In this document: piece after piece, positions 37,173 through 48,188 of the stretch
Position numbering within the stretch: position 1 is the stretch's first letter
Layout: each line of letters begins with the position of its first letter
Source: an uncultured Methanomicrobiales archaeon
GTDB taxonomy: Archaea; Halobacteriota; Methanomicrobia; Methanomicrobiales; Methanospirillaceae
Reading direction: 5' to 3'
DNA length: 64,000 nucleotides
Assembly: GCA_949320185.1 (NCBI GenBank)
Contig: CASGHK010000023.1
Span: 1 to 64,000, forward strand
Position numbers and translations under genes: made by a program
Notes under the pieces: model-generated
What the model was told of the DNA's origin: nothing
Database searches by the model: none
The model's input: only the letters and a program-made list of their open reading frames with translations

Positions 37173-37550
37173 TCAGTCGAGCTTGCGCTTCCCCATCGAT
37201 TCGATGTACAGAAGCTCCTTCCCGGTCTCGATTGAGTCCTGCTTCTCGGGCGGGATCTCGATCTCGAAGTTGGTGAAGTCCTTCATGTCCATCATCTGGG
37301 CCGTCGTCCCCGAGATGGAGAGGACCTGCGCCGACTTTCGCTCGACGACGGGAACGTAGGTCTTGGCCGAGACCGGCTGTACGATCGACCGCTTGACACC
37401 GTCGAAGATGCCCATCACATCGATTCGGGCCTTGGCCGCACCGTGCTTGCCCGGTTTCGAGACTGAGATGGAGAGGATCTTGCAGGGCTCGTCCTCGATG
37501 ACCACGTATCTCCCCTCCTTGAGTTTGCCGACTTCCGTCTGTTCCTTCAT
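37173..37550 (-). CDS. Translation initiation factor aIF5A
   Basis: SKPGKHGAAKARIDVMGIFDGVKRS hypusination-site motif. Confidence 0.92.
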   Translation of the reverse strand: MKEQTEVGKLKEGRYVVIEDEPCKILSISVSKPGKHGAAKARIDVMGIFDGVKRSIVQPVSAKTYVPVVERKSAQVLSISGTTAQMMDMKDFTNFEIEIPPEKQDSIETGKELLYIESMGKRKLD

Positions 37551-37701
37551 TGAAAAACACCAGTGCCTGCGAAAATGCAGTAGTAATTTATCTTGATTGG
37601 GCTACATAAATACCTCGGAGATGCGGCATCCTCCAATCCGCCCTCCTTTCGGCCTGATTGCGCTGATCGGGGGCGCCTGGAGGGGTATCTTTGGGGGAGA
37701 C

Positions 37702-38478
37702 GTGGAGTTCGAGGCGGCATGCAGGGAGATCGCGGCGGCGGTCGAGGAGAAGGCCCTACCGCTGGTCAACACGCTCGAGGGGGCGGAGCTGATCGATCCC
37801 ATGGCGGTGCACTCGGAGACCAAGCGGCTCGATCAGGTGGCCGAGGAGGCGGTGGTCGAGTACCTCGTCGACAACCAGTTCTGCCGGACGCTCATCTCCG
37901 AGGAGTGCGGACGGATCGAGATCGGGGGTGAGAAGGGGACGGTCTTCCTCGATCCAATCGACGGGACTTTCAACGCACTCAACGGCATCCCGTTCTACGC
38001 CCTCTCGATCGCCTACGCCGAGGGTGGTCGGGTGATCCGGGGCTTCGTCCGTGACCTTGCGAACGGGGAGACTTTTTTTGCCGAACGGGGGGTGGGGGCC
38101 TTCCTGGACGGAGCCCCGATCAGGACCTCGGTGACGCACCAGCTCGACCAGGCAGCAATGTCGATCTACGGTCGCAAGTTCGATCCGGCGAACGTGATGT
38201 CGCTTGGGCGGACCATCCGGCGCTGGCGTCTGCTCGGGGCGTCCGCCCTGGAACTCTGCTATGTCGGGGCTGGGCGGCTGGACGGGTTCATCGACCTGCG
38301 TGGGACCCTCCGCGTCACCGACGCCGCAGCCGGCATGCTCGTCTGCACCGAGGCGGGCGGTTTCGTCTCTGACCGTGACGGCCAGGATCTGCACTTTCCC
38401 GAAGAGGTCCGTATTGGGCGTTGCCTCGTTGCGACGAACGGCCCTCTTCACCGTAAGGTGATCGAGTACCTCCGCTAG
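37702..38478 (+). CDS. Inositol monophosphatase / archaeal fructose-1,6-bisphosphatase family
   Basis: [23 protein letters not shown] metal/substrate motif; GTG 37702 likely start. Confidence 0.85.
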   Translation: MEFEAACREIAAAVEEKALPLVNTLEGAELIDPMAVHSETKRLDQVAEEAVVEYLVDNQFCRTLISEECGRIEIGGEKGTVFLDPIDGTFNALNGIPFYALSIAYAEGGRVIRGFVRDLANGETFFAERGVGAFLDGAPIRTSVTHQLDQAAMSIYGRKFDPANVMSLGRTIRRWRLLGASALELCYVGAGRLDGFIDLRGTLRVTDAAAGMLVCTEAGGFVSDRDGQDLHFPEEVRIGRCLVATNGPLHRKVIEYLR

Positions 38479-38480
38479 CC

Positions 38481-39293
38481 ATGAAGGTCCTCTTCCGCTC
38501 CCGGCCCGATTCTGACGCAGCCCTCTCTCTCGCCGCCTCACTTGCCGATCGGCTCGCGTCACGCGGTGTTGAGGTCGTCTTCGACGCGGGCACCGGTGCT
38601 GTGCTGGGCAGGGAGGGAGAGCCGATCGGCAGGACCGATGCTGACCTGGTCGTCTGTATCGGTGGCGACGGAACGATCCTGCTCGCTGTCCAGGAGATGA
38701 GGCGACAACGCCCGGTCCTCGGGGTGAACCAGGGGGAGGTCGGCTTCCTCACCGATCTCGAGCCTGAGGAGGCGCCCGCGTTCCTCGACGGGATCTCTCG
38801 GGGTTTCTCGTGCGAGTCGCGAATGCGGGTCACCTTCTCTCTCGACGGTCAGGTCCTCGGGACGGCCCTCAACGAGGCGGTGATCGTGACGAGCCGGCCT
38901 GCGAAGATGCTCCGCTTCGCGATCTCCATAGATGGCACCCCCTCCGAGCAGTTTCGCGCCGATGGGATGATCATCGCGACCCCAACCGGCTCTACCGCGT
39001 ACGCCATGTCCGCTGGCGGACCCCTGGTAGATCCCCGGATCGAGGGCTTCCTCCTCGTCCCTCTCGCCCCCTACATGCTCTCCAGCCGGCCGCACCTGAT
39101 ATCGAGCGACCGGCGCGTCGAGGTCGCGCTCGGATCATCGAAACCCGCTCACCTGGTGCTCGATGGCCAGGTGCAGCACGAGATTGCCGGTGAAGCCGTC
39201 CTCCTGGTGGAACGTTCGAAGGAGTCCGCCCTCTTCGTCGACGTCGGATGCAACTTTTTCGAGAAGGTCGAGCAGAAGCTCCGCCGCCTTTAA
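38481..39293 (+). CDS. nadK: NAD kinase
   Basis: [49 protein letters not shown]. Confidence 0.92.
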   Translation: MKVLFRSRPDSDAALSLAASLADRLASRGVEVVFDAGTGAVLGREGEPIGRTDADLVVCIGGDGTILLAVQEMRRQRPVLGVNQGEVGFLTDLEPEEAPAFLDGISRGFSCESRMRVTFSLDGQVLGTALNEAVIVTSRPAKMLRFAISIDGTPSEQFRADGMIIATPTGSTAYAMSAGGPLVDPRIEGFLLVPLAPYMLSSRPHLISSDRRVEVALGSSKPAHLVLDGQVQHEIAGEAVLLVERSKESALFVDVGCNFFEKVEQKLRRL

Positions 39294-39319
39294 GTGTGAC
39301 CACGCCGAGATGAACCCTG

Positions 39320-40042
39320 GTGACCAATTTGAACGAAGTCGCCTGTGATTATGCCGCCCTGTCAGAGGGTCTGAAAAAGTTGCTCGGCCTCTCCGGATCT
39401 CCAGTCGCGTTCCGCTTCGCGCACACGAAGGAGGAGATCCCCGCGGGCATGGCGGAGGTCTCCGAGCAGCTGCGGCACTGTAAGATGGTCTCGATGGCAC
39501 GGCACGAGGGAGCCGTCTTCTACGCCCCGGTCGACAAGCACCTCTGCAACGGCGGGGCGTGGGCGCTCGGGCTTCGACCGCTCACCGAGTCGCTCCAGAC
39601 GGGCGACTTCTACTTCAAGCTCGGCAAGTTCTCGTCTCGCGCCGCCTGCCGCCGGACGATCGACCGGATCCCCCACCTCAACCCGGGCGAGACCTACGCC
39701 ACCCTGTACGCACCGCTCGAGACTGCCCCGTTCGTCCCCGAGGTGGTGCTGATTGTCACCACGCCCCTCTCGATGCTGAAACTTGCACAGGCCTCGCTGT
39801 ACGAGGTCGGAGGACGGAACCAGGCGAGCTTTGCCGGGATCCAGTCGGTCTGCGCGGACGCAACGGCACAGACCTTCCTCTCGGGCCGGACGAACTTCTC
39901 ACTCGGGTGTGATGGGTCGAGGAAGTTTTCCGGGATCGAGGAGCAGGAGATGGTGATGGGTATCCCGGCCGAACGGCTCCCCGGCCTGATGGTCGGGCTC
40001 GAAACCGTGATGGGTGCGCCAGGCTCGGTGAAAAGGCGCTAA
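39320..40042 (+). CDS. DUF169 domain protein
   Basis: LKKLLGLSGSPVAFRFAHTKEEIP...CNGGAWALGL. Confidence 0.8.
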   Translation: MTNLNEVACDYAALSEGLKKLLGLSGSPVAFRFAHTKEEIPAGMAEVSEQLRHCKMVSMARHEGAVFYAPVDKHLCNGGAWALGLRPLTESLQTGDFYFKLGKFSSRAACRRTIDRIPHLNPGETYATLYAPLETAPFVPEVVLIVTTPLSMLKLAQASLYEVGGRNQASFAGIQSVCADATAQTFLSGRTNFSLGCDGSRKFSGIEEQEMVMGIPAERLPGLMVGLETVMGAPGSVKRR

Positions 40043-40072
40043 AACAGAAAGATTGGGATCTCCCCTTCCCTT

Positions 40073-41221
40073 CTACTTCTTCTTCCCGCCGAGCAGGTCC
40101 GAGAGATCGGAGAAGAATCCGCCTTTCTTTTCGTCCGGTGGCACATTTCCCCCACCGAGCTCGAGGAGACGGGTATAGAGCTCGCGCTCCTCGTCGGAGA
40201 GGTGGCGTGGAACGACGATGCGCACGCGGACCAGGAGATCCCCGGGCCGGCCCCGCCGCTTGACCCCCTCCCCGGGAATGCGGAGGGCCGTGCCGTACTG
40301 GACGCCGGCCGGCACCTTCAACTCCACCGTGCGCCCGTCGATCGTCTTCACCTCGACGGTCGACCCGAGCGCTGCCTGGGCCGGGCTCAGGTCGAGGACC
40401 GTCTCCAGGTTGTCGCCGTGCCGGGCAAACCGATCATGCGGGGCGACGTGAACCTCGATGTAGAGGTCGCCGTTCGGCGCCCCGTACTCCCCTGCCTCGC
40501 CGTATCCTTCGATCCGGAGGCGCATGCCGTGCTCGATCCCGGCGGGGACGTGTACCGAGACTTTTCGCTTCACCCGCTGGTTGCCCCGCCCGCCGCAGGC
40601 ATGGCAGGCGGTCTCGGCGATCGTGCCGCGGCCGCCGCACTGGGTGCAGGGTGTCATCCGGACGAACTGGCCGAAGATGGTCTGGTTCGCCTGGCGCATC
40701 TGACCCGTGCCACCGCACCGCGTGCAGGTGTGGCGCTTCTTGTTCTCGCTCCCGGTGCCGTCGCAGGCCTCGCACGGCTCCGTGTGCCAGACCTCGACCT
40801 CCCGGTCCGCGCCTGCCACCGCCTCCTCGAGGGTGATCTGCATGCGCATGAGGAGGTCGTCGCCCCTCTGCGGGCCGCGAGGGGCACCGCCCCGCGCTCC
40901 ACCCCCGAAGAAGGCGTCGAAGATGTCACCGAAGCCTGAGAAGTCGGACGAGAAGCCGCCCTCGTACCCGCCACCGGCATAACTTCCCTTCGAGGCGTTC
41001 GTGAACGTCTCGTGGCCCATCCGGTCGTACTGCGCTCGTTTTGCCGCGTCGGAGAGCGTAGCATAGGCCTCGTTGATCTCCTTGAACCGCTCCTCGGCGC
41101 CGGCCTCCTTGCAGACGTCAGGGTGGTACTTCCGTGCCAGGTTCCGGTACGCCCTCCTGATCTCCTTCTCGTCGGCGGTCCGGGGGACACCCAGGCGCTC
41201 GTAGTAATCTCCGGCGGCCAT
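40073..41221 (-). CDS. dnaJ: Chaperone DnaJ
   Basis: DYYERLGVPRTADEKEIRRAYRNLARKYHPDV; four CxxCxGxG repeats. Confidence 0.95.
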   Translation of the reverse strand: MAAGDYYERLGVPRTADEKEIRRAYRNLARKYHPDVCKEAGAEERFKEINEAYATLSDAAKRAQYDRMGHETFTNASKGSYAGGGYEGGFSSDFSGFGDIFDAFFGGGARGGAPRGPQRGDDLLMRMQITLEEAVAGADREVEVWHTEPCEACDGTGSENKKRHTCTRCGGTGQMRQANQTIFGQFVRMTPCTQCGGRGTIAETACHACGGRGNQRVKRKVSVHVPAGIEHGMRLRIEGYGEAGEYGAPNGDLYIEVHVAPHDRFARHGDNLETVLDLSPAQAALGSTVEVKTIDGRTVELKVPAGVQYGTALRIPGEGVKRRGRPGDLLVRVRIVVPRHLSDEERELYTRLLELGGGNVPPDEKKGGFFSDLSDLLGGKKK

Positions 41222-41235
41222 CCGAGGTGCGCTCC

Positions 41236-43086
41236 TTACTCCTTCACGTTGAAGTCGGCGTCGACCACTGTGTCATCCTTCGGGGTGGCCCCCGGGCCGT
41301 CCGTTGGCCCTGTCGATTGCGCGGCGGCCGCTTCGGCCTGTGCTTTCTGGTAGAGCTTGGTTGTCGCGGCGTAGACCGCTTCGGAGAGGGACTCCATCTC
41401 CTTCTTCATCGCCTCGATGTCATCGTCCTCGAGCGCCTTCTTGAGCCGACCCGAGGCCTCCTCGATCTGCGTCCGGTCCTGGGGATCGAGTTTGTCACCG
41501 TTCTCCTTGATCATCCGCTCCGCAGAGAAGACCGCCGTATCGGCCGAGTTGCGCAGCTCGATCTCCTCGCGCTTCTTCTGGTCCTCGTCCGCGTAGGCCT
41601 TTGCGTCGTCGACCATCTTGGAGATCTCGTCATCGGTGAGCTTCTTCGACCCCTTGATGGTGATCGTCTGCTCGTTCCCGGTCCCGAGATCCTTCGCCGA
41701 GACGTGGATGATCCCGTTGGCGTCGATGTCGAACGTGACCTCGATCTGAGGTATCCCCCGAGGCGCCGGCGGAATGCCAGTCAGTTGGAACCGGCCGAGC
41801 GTGAAGTTGTCCTTCGCGAGCGCCCGTTCTCCCTGGACCACGTGGATCTCCACCGAGGTCTGACCGTCCGCGGCTGTTGAGAAGATCTGAGACTTCCGGG
41901 TCGGGATGGTCGTGTTCCGCTCGATCAGCTTGGTTGCGATCCCGCCGAGGGTCTCGATCCCGAGCGTGAGGGGCGTCACGTCGAGGAGGACGATGTCCTT
42001 CGCCTCGCCGGTCAGCACGGCTGCCTGGATCGCTGCCCCGAGGGCAACGACCTCGTCGGGGTTGACACTCTTGTCGGGCTCGCGGCCCATCACCCGCTTC
42101 ACGGTCTCCTGGACGAGCGGCATACGCGTCTGGCCGCCGACGAGGAGGACATGCTGGATCTCCGAGGGGGAGAGCTTGGCATCGGCGAGCGCCTGCTTGA
42201 CCGGGCCGATCGTGGACTCGACCAGGTCACTGACCAGCTGCTCAAACTTCGCCCGGGTGAGGTCGATATCGAGGACCTTCGGGCCCGAGGCGTCGGTGGT
42301 GATGTACGGCAGGTTGACGTTTGTCTTCTGAACGGTGGAGAGCTCGATCTTCGCCGCCTCCGCCGCGTCACGGAGGCGCTGCAGTGCGATCTGGTCGTTC
42401 CGGAGGTCGATCCCCGAGGTCTTCTTGAACTCCTCTACGAGGAAGTCGACAATCCTCTGGTCGAAGTCGTCGCCGCCGAGGCGGTTGTTGCCCGCGGTGG
42501 ACTTGACCTCGAAGACACCGTCACCGAGGGTCAGGATCGAGACGTCGAACGTGCCTCCTCCAAGGTCGTAGACCAGGACCGTCGCCTCGTTCTCTTTGTC
42601 GATCCCGTAGGCGAGTGCGGAGGCGGTCGGCTCGTTCACGATCCGGAGGACATCGAGTCCGGCGATCGTGCCGGCGTCCTTGGTCGCCTGGCGCTGGGCA
42701 TCGTTGAAGTAGGCCGGCACGGTGATGACGGCCTTGGTGATCGTCTCGCCAAGATATGCCTCGGCGTCCCGCTTCAGCTTCTGCAGGACCATCGCCGAGA
42801 TCTCCTGGGGCGTGTAGCTCTTGTCGTCGATCGCGACCTTCTCGCTCGTTCCCATCTTCCGTTTGATCGAGAGGACGGTCCTCTGCGGGTTGGTGATCGA
42901 CTGCCTCTTCGCCAGCGAGCCGACGAGCCGCTCCCCCTCCTTACTGAATGCCACGGCGGAGGGCGTGGTGCGCGCTCCCTCTGCGTTCGGGATCACGGTG
43001 GCCTGTCCGCCCTCCATGATCGCCATGCACGAGTTCGTGGTTCCGAGATCGATACCGATTACCTTCTCTTTTGCCATGTAACTCAC
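41236..43086 (-). CDS. dnaK: Chaperone DnaK (Hsp70)
   Basis: [32 protein letters not shown]. Confidence 0.97.
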   Translation of the reverse strand: MSYMAKEKVIGIDLGTTNSCMAIMEGGQATVIPNAEGARTTPSAVAFSKEGERLVGSLAKRQSITNPQRTVLSIKRKMGTSEKVAIDDKSYTPQEISAMVLQKLKRDAEAYLGETITKAVITVPAYFNDAQRQATKDAGTIAGLDVLRIVNEPTASALAYGIDKENEATVLVYDLGGGTFDVSILTLGDGVFEVKSTAGNNRLGGDDFDQRIVDFLVEEFKKTSGIDLRNDQIALQRLRDAAEAAKIELSTVQKTNVNLPYITTDASGPKVLDIDLTRAKFEQLVSDLVESTIGPVKQALADAKLSPSEIQHVLLVGGQTRMPLVQETVKRVMGREPDKSVNPDEVVALGAAIQAAVLTGEAKDIVLLDVTPLTLGIETLGGIATKLIERNTTIPTRKSQIFSTAADGQTSVEIHVVQGERALAKDNFTLGRFQLTGIPPAPRGIPQIEVTFDIDANGIIHVSAKDLGTGNEQTITIKGSKKLTDDEISKMVDDAKAYADEDQKKREEIELRNSADTAVFSAERMIKENGDKLDPQDRTQIEEASGRLKKALEDDDIEAMKKEMESLSEAVYAATTKLYQKAQAEAAAAQSTGPTDGPGATPKDDTVVDADFNVKE

Positions 43087-43586
43087 TCCTTGCCTTTCGA
43101 GACTGCGACCTTTGCGCAGCGGATGACCTTCTCGTTCATACAGTACCCCCGAGTGATCTCGTCGATGACGATCCCTTCCTCCGCGTCGGACGGGACGTAG
43201 GCGACCGCATCATGGTACACTGGGTCGAATCGCTGGTTACGACACTCTATAGGGCTGATGCCACGCCGCTCCAGGATGGCCCCGAAGAGCTTTCGTATCT
43301 GGAGGAGCCCCTCACGAAGCCCCTCGCCGTCGGCCCGCTCGGCCCGCTCGAGGTTGTCGTACACCTCGAGCACCTCGCACGTGAACTCCTCGAGTGCCGC
43401 GTTGACCCGAGACGCCAGGTCCTTCGCGGACCGCTTCTTGAAATTTTCGAAGTCGGCCGCGAGCCTGAGGAACCGTTCGTTCAGCTCCTCATGGGCTGCC
43501 TGGAGTTCGGCAAGCTCAGCGGACGCCTCGACGGGTTGCTCGACCGTCGTCGTGCGCTCTTCGTTCGCCTCCTCCTCTGGTTTCAT
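43083..43586 (-). CDS. grpE: Nucleotide exchange factor GrpE
   Basis: Coiled-coil N-terminus; [40 protein letters not shown]; overlaps dnaK start. Confidence 0.93.
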   Translation of the reverse strand: MKPEEEANEERTTTVEQPVEASAELAELQAAHEELNERFLRLAADFENFKKRSAKDLASRVNAALEEFTCEVLEVYDNLERAERADGEGLREGLLQIRKLFGAILERRGISPIECRNQRFDPVYHDAVAYVPSDAEEGIVIDEITRGYCMNEKVIRCAKVAVSKGKE

Positions 43587-43613
43587 ACGTGAACCAGATT
43601 ATATTGGCTAGTG

Positions 43614-43630
43614 GTTCTATATATATGTTT
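43614..43630 (-). promoter_or_regulatory. Probable archaeal TATA/BRE element for grpE-dnaK-dnaJ
   Basis: Minus strand reads ...tttaaagaaacatatatatagaacc... about 30-45 nt upstream of the grpE ATG. Confidence 0.45.
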
Positions 43631-43786
43631 CTTTAAAGGATCCCATTTAATCGGCAATGCTTCTTCCGTTATCCGTTTTAGCCTTAAATTGCGCCTATTT
43701 GTGAATTCCCGCTTCTCAGAAGGACGTCGCCGCTTGCTCCTCCCTGCGATCATGATAAGTGATCCCGTTCCCCACACTGGTGCACC

Positions 43787-45271
43787 ATGAGGTTCGCACT
43801 CCTCTCCGTCTGGGACAAGGAAGGCCTCGTCCCGCTCGCCGGGGCCCTCGTCGAGCACGGCTACCGACTCCTCTCCTCGGGGGGGACCGGAAAGGCACTC
43901 GCGGATGCCGGAGTCCCGTTCGTCGAGGTCTCGGCTCACACCGGCTCGCCCGAGATGATGGACGGGCGCGTCAAGACCCTCCACCCCCGTATCCACGGAG
44001 GCCTGCTCGGACGCCGGGGGATCGATGACCAGGTGATGGCCGATCAGGGTATCGAGCCCATCGACCTGCTCGTCGTCAATCTCTACCCGTTTGAGGCGAT
44101 GCGCGACAAGGGACTCTCCCTACCCGAACTCGTCGAGTATATCGACATCGGGGGGCCGGCGATGATCCGCGCGGGTGCCAAGAACTACCACGACGTCGGG
44201 GTCGTCGTCGACCCGGCGCAGTATTCGATGGTGATCGCGGCCCTCGAGCGGGGCGGCCTCTCCGAGGAGGAGCGCTTCTCGCTCGCGAGGACGGCCTTCG
44301 CTCACACCGCCGCCTACGACGCGGCGATCAGCAACCACCTCCACGCGCTCGACGGAGGGCTTCCCAGCGTCTATTCCCGCCAGTGGACGAACGGCCGACC
44401 GCTCCGGTACGGCGAGAACCCCCACCAGACGGCAGCAGTCTACGGGGATCGGGGGATCGCCGGTGCCGAGCCCCTCCAGGGGCGCGAGATGTCGTACAAC
44501 AACTACCTGGACCTCGATGCGGCCGTTCGGCTCGTCGCCGAGTTCCAGGAGTGCGCGGCCGTCGTTGTCAAGCATAACAACCCCTGCGGCGTCGCAGCGG
44601 GAACGACCCCGGTCGAGGCCTACGTCACGGCTCGCGAGGTCGACCCGGTCTCTGCCTACGGTGGCGTCGTTGCCCTCAACCGGCCGGTCGACGCCGACGT
44701 CTCCCGTGAGATCGCCTCCACCTTCGTCGAGGTGCTCGCGGCACCCGGTTTCTCGGACGAGGCGCTTGCCCTCCTCGCTCCGAAGACGAACCTGCGTGTC
44801 ATCCAGACCGGTGATCGGGTCTCCGGCGATGAGGTCCGGACGATCGACGGGGGCGTCCTCGTCCAGCGGTCGCCGGTCACGCCCGAGGGGTGGCGGGTTG
44901 TCACGAAGCGGGCTCCGACCCCCGCAGAGGAAGCGTCGCTCCGCTTCGGCATCCGTGTCGCCGCTCATACCAAGTCGAACGCGATCGTCTTCGCGAACGG
45001 ACGGCAGGCCCTTGGTATCGGGGCCGGCCAGATGAGCCGCGTCGACGCCGCTCGGATCGCGATCGAGAAGGCCCGCCAGCCGCTCGCCGGATCGGGTGTC
45101 GCCTCCGATGCGTTCCTTCCGTTCCCTGACACCCTCGAGGTCGCGGCAGAGGCAGGTGCAACCGCGCTGGTCCAGCCGGGTGGCTCGATCCGCGACGACG
45201 AGGTGATCGCTGCCGCCGACCGGCTCGGAGTGGCGATGGTCTTTACCGGTGTCCGGCACTTCCGGCACTAA
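43787..45271 (+). CDS. purH: Bifunctional AICAR formyltransferase / IMP cyclohydrolase
   Basis: [68 protein letters not shown]. Confidence 0.95.
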   Translation: MRFALLSVWDKEGLVPLAGALVEHGYRLLSSGGTGKALADAGVPFVEVSAHTGSPEMMDGRVKTLHPRIHGGLLGRRGIDDQVMADQGIEPIDLLVVNLYPFEAMRDKGLSLPELVEYIDIGGPAMIRAGAKNYHDVGVVVDPAQYSMVIAALERGGLSEEERFSLARTAFAHTAAYDAAISNHLHALDGGLPSVYSRQWTNGRPLRYGENPHQTAAVYGDRGIAGAEPLQGREMSYNNYLDLDAAVRLVAEFQECAAVVVKHNNPCGVAAGTTPVEAYVTAREVDPVSAYGGVVALNRPVDADVSREIASTFVEVLAAPGFSDEALALLAPKTNLRVIQTGDRVSGDEVRTIDGGVLVQRSPVTPEGWRVVTKRAPTPAEEASLRFGIRVAAHTKSNAIVFANGRQALGIGAGQMSRVDAARIAIEKARQPLAGSGVASDAFLPFPDTLEVAAEAGATALVQPGGSIRDDEVIAAADRLGVAMVFTGVRHFRH

Positions 45272-45301
45272 TAAAAGGGCAGAAAAGGGGGTGGACCGGG
45301 C

Positions 45302-45706
45302 CTACGCGATCCGGTTCCCCGCGTCCGGGCCCGGAGTGCAGGTGAAGGCCTCCTCGACCCGGAGGACCAGGAGGCCTTTCGCCGGGTAGGCCTCGTTCTT
45401 CGCCTTCATCGCCGCCCTCATCTTTTCGTACTCCGGCCCCTCTGTCCGTACCTCGACCGACCCCTTAACCTGGAAGCACTTCTTCGAATCCGGGTCCCAG
45501 GCGAAGATCGACATTTTGGGGTTCTCCCGGACGTTTGCCAGGGTCTTCTTCATGAAGTTATCCCCAACCCAGATCTCGTCGCCGCCCACCAGCTGGACGA
45601 ACGCGATCGGGGCCACGTTCGGGGTCCCGTCCCGTGCCGCGGTTGCGACCGGGAAGACTCTGTTCTTCTCGAAGACCGCCCTGATCTCATCGTTGATGAT
45701 TGCCAT
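45302..45706 (-). CDS. Pyridoxamine 5'-phosphate oxidase-family FMN-binding protein
   Basis: VFPVATAARDGTPNVAPIAFVQLVGGDEIWVGDNFMKKTLANVRENPKMSI; start at 45706. Confidence 0.8.
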   Translation of the reverse strand: MAIINDEIRAVFEKNRVFPVATAARDGTPNVAPIAFVQLVGGDEIWVGDNFMKKTLANVRENPKMSIFAWDPDSKKCFQVKGSVEVRTEGPEYEKMRAAMKAKNEAYPAKGLLVLRVEEAFTCTPGPDAGNRIA

Positions 45707-45835
45707 CTTCCTCTCCATCCTGCGCCCTGTGGGCGTCGTCGTCTGTGGATCCCGGTACTGCATATCTCTTTCCCCGGGCCACGGGTATCTATAAATCGGC
45801 TCCCTGATCATACCTCTAGGCCGGAAGGTGCACGG

Positions 45836-46603
45836 ATGGACTACGGCGAGCTGCTCACGGATACGGTCGAATTCTCGCGAAACGCTCTCTTTGGCGATCT
45901 CCGGCGTGGAGCCCTGCTCATGGTCCTCTTCGCGCTCGCCACCTCGTCCCTCGAGGTCCTCCCTTGGATGCTTCCCCTTGCCGAGTTCCTCCGGTTCGTC
46001 GTGCTCGTCCTCCTGGTGGTCGTCTCCCTTGTTGCCCTGCTCGTCCTGAACGGATATGCCAGCGAGGTCTACCGGGGGCCCCGGGGACCTCCCCCCGTGG
46101 AAGACCCGGTCGGCCTGGCGCTCCACGGAGTCCGGCTCCTCGTCGTCTCGGTACTCTTCCTGCTCCCGGTCATCGCGGTCCTGCTGATCTTCGGTGGGCT
46201 CGGCGTGATGGGGATCCTTGCGAGCGGCCAGTCGCAGGATATGTCCGCCCTCCTCTCCTCGCTCGCGACCCTCGGACTCGGGGTGCTCCTTGCCGTGATC
46301 GTCTGGGTGGTTGTCGGCCTCGTGAGCTCGATCGCGATCGTCCGGTGCGCCCGGGCGGGGGACCTCCGGGAGGCCTTCAACCTCGAGGCGATCGTCCTGC
46401 ACATATCACGGATCGGCTGGGTGAACTACATCGTCGCCCTGCTGGTCCTATGGATCGTGCTCGGGTGCGCCTACGCCGCGATCGGCATCTTCGGCGGGCT
46501 CCCCGTCATCGGGTGGGTGATCGGGGTGGTGATCGGGACGGCGGTCTTCGTCTTCTCAGCCCGGTACCTCTCTCAGGTCTATGACAGCGTGCCCGCGCCC
46601 TAG
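45836..46603 (+). CDS. DUF4013-like polytopic membrane protein
   Basis: Multiple TM segments; GYASEVYRGPRGPPPVEDPVG. Confidence 0.65.
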   Translation: MDYGELLTDTVEFSRNALFGDLRRGALLMVLFALATSSLEVLPWMLPLAEFLRFVVLVLLVVVSLVALLVLNGYASEVYRGPRGPPPVEDPVGLALHGVRLLVVSVLFLLPVIAVLLIFGGLGVMGILASGQSQDMSALLSSLATLGLGVLLAVIVWVVVGLVSSIAIVRCARAGDLREAFNLEAIVLHISRIGWVNYIVALLVLWIVLGCAYAAIGIFGGLPVIGWVIGVVIGTAVFVFSARYLSQVYDSVPAP

Positions 46604-47061
46604 GTATCCGCTTCGGCGATCGAACGGGCGAACCGCGCCGCCCTCTCAAGGTCTTCGTCGCCGGGCCGTCCCCGGTTGATCCCGCCGAGGAGGCCGAAGA
46701 TCGCATAGGTATCGTACCCTGGCAGGCAGAGCTCACCGGCGATGGCGACGCCCCTCTTTGAGAGCTCGTCCCGGAGCGCCCGGTGCCAGAGACCCGAGAG
46801 AAATGAAAGGCCGGCGGTCGAGAAGATGAAGACCCTCGTCCCGTTCCTAAAACGTGACCGGGTCGCGAACGCGATCAGGTCGCGGTGGTGCTTCGAGCCG
46901 TATATGCCCGAGCCGAACCCGACCAGGTCATAGTCCTGGAGGTCGGCCTTTCGCCGGTCGCGGAGCCGAACGAGGTCGGCGCCGATCGCCGACGCCATCG
47001 CTTCGGCGACCTCCTTCGTGTTTCCGTGGTGGAGCGACTCGTAGACGATTGCTGCCCGCAT
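46600..47061 (-). CDS. Flavodoxin-domain protein
   Basis: AAIVYESLHHGNTKEVAEAMASAIGADLVRL; VGFGSGIYGSKHHRDL; start at 47061. Confidence 0.85.
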   Translation of the reverse strand: MRAAIVYESLHHGNTKEVAEAMASAIGADLVRLRDRRKADLQDYDLVGFGSGIYGSKHHRDLIAFATRSRFRNGTRVFIFSTAGLSFLSGLWHRALRDELSKRGVAIAGELCLPGYDTYAIFGLLGGINRGRPGDEDLERAARFARSIAEADT

Positions 47062-47106
47062 GGTGATCACCAGGTACATCATCCATGGGTGCGAACGGGT
47101 AAGAAG

Positions 47107-48168
47107 ATGACCGGAGAGGCGCTTTCGCCCGAACCTGCGATCGGGATCGTGCTGGTGAACTGGAACGGGTGGCAGGACACGGTGGAGTGCCTGGAGTCCC
47201 TGCTCCGTTGCCGGTACGACCGATGGTTCGTCGTCTGTGTCGATAACGGATCCGCCGATGGCTCGATTGAAAAGATCCAGGCGTATTGTGCTGGCGTGCT
47301 CGAGGTCGCGTCCCCCTTCTTCACGAACGAACCCACCACGAAACCGGTACGGTTCGAACGTATCTTCGCGGCGGAGGCGATGGAAAGGGCCCAAATTGGC
47401 CCCCGTCTCCCCGACCGCTCGGTGGTCGTGATCGAGAACAGCGAGAACCTCGGATTCGCCAAGGCGAACAACCAGGGGACGCGGTTCGCCATCGAGGCCC
47501 GCCGCCCGGAGTACTGCCTCTTTCTCAACAACGACACCGTGGTCGACCCCCACCTCTTCGAAGCGTTCGTCGAGGCGGCCGATCGGCACCCCCGGGGGGG
47601 ATTCTTCGGCCCCAAGACCTTCTACTACGACCACCAAGGACGCCGTGACGTGATCAACTTCGCCGGTGGACGGCTCGACATGGTCCACGGCCAGACCTGG
47701 CACATCGGGCAGAACGAGGTGGACGAGGGTCAGTACGACGAAGAGCGTGAGGTCGACTGGGTGGAGGGGTCGTGCCTTCTCGCCCGGTCGACACTCCTCG
47801 AGGAGATCGGCCTGCTCGATCCCACGTATTTCGCCTACTTCGAGGAGAACGACCTGGTCCTGCGGGGCCGACAGGCAGGGTACGGGGCGGTGTACGTCCC
47901 CAAAGCCCGGCTCTGGCATAAGGTCTCCGCCTCTTCGAAGCGGAGCCCGGCCAAGCTCTACTACCTGACCCGGAACCAGCTCTGGTTCGTCAGACGCTAC
48001 GCAAACCGGGGTGAATACGCCCGCTTCCTCGCCTGGTTCTTTGGGTTCCGGCTCTGGTTCTTACTCGGCATGTACCTCGTCCGGTACATGAGCCGGCCGT
48101 CCGCGGGTGCGGTGCTGCGCGGAGTCCGTGACGGGATGGGCCGACTGCCTCCCCAATCTGTCGAGTGA
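47107..48168 (+). CDS. Glycosyltransferase family 2
   Basis: IGIVLVNWNGWQDTVECLESLL, NSENLGFAKANNQGTRFA, DWVEGSCLLARSTLLEEIGLLDPTYFAYFEENDL. Confidence 0.9.
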   Translation: MTGEALSPEPAIGIVLVNWNGWQDTVECLESLLRCRYDRWFVVCVDNGSADGSIEKIQAYCAGVLEVASPFFTNEPTTKPVRFERIFAAEAMERAQIGPRLPDRSVVVIENSENLGFAKANNQGTRFAIEARRPEYCLFLNNDTVVDPHLFEAFVEAADRHPRGGFFGPKTFYYDHQGRRDVINFAGGRLDMVHGQTWHIGQNEVDEGQYDEEREVDWVEGSCLLARSTLLEEIGLLDPTYFAYFEENDLVLRGRQAGYGAVYVPKARLWHKVSASSKRSPAKLYYLTRNQLWFVRRYANRGEYARFLAWFFGFRLWFLLGMYLVRYMSRPSAGAVLRGVRDGMGRLPPQSVE

Positions 48169-48188
48169 GCCCCCTCGCATTCGCGGGG

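Noticed and set aside
36793-37359. 188-aa plus-strand ORF in the aIF5A upstream gap
   Set aside because: Overlaps aIF5A antisense; no family resemblance
42151-43200. 349-aa plus-strand ORF antisense to dnaK
   Set aside because: Shadow of dnaK
45707-46402. N-terminal extension of the pyridoxamine-oxidase-like ORF (366 aa in track)
   Set aside because: Extension is antisense to the DUF4013 gene and Asp/Glu/Arg-rich; ATG at 45706 gives a normal family length
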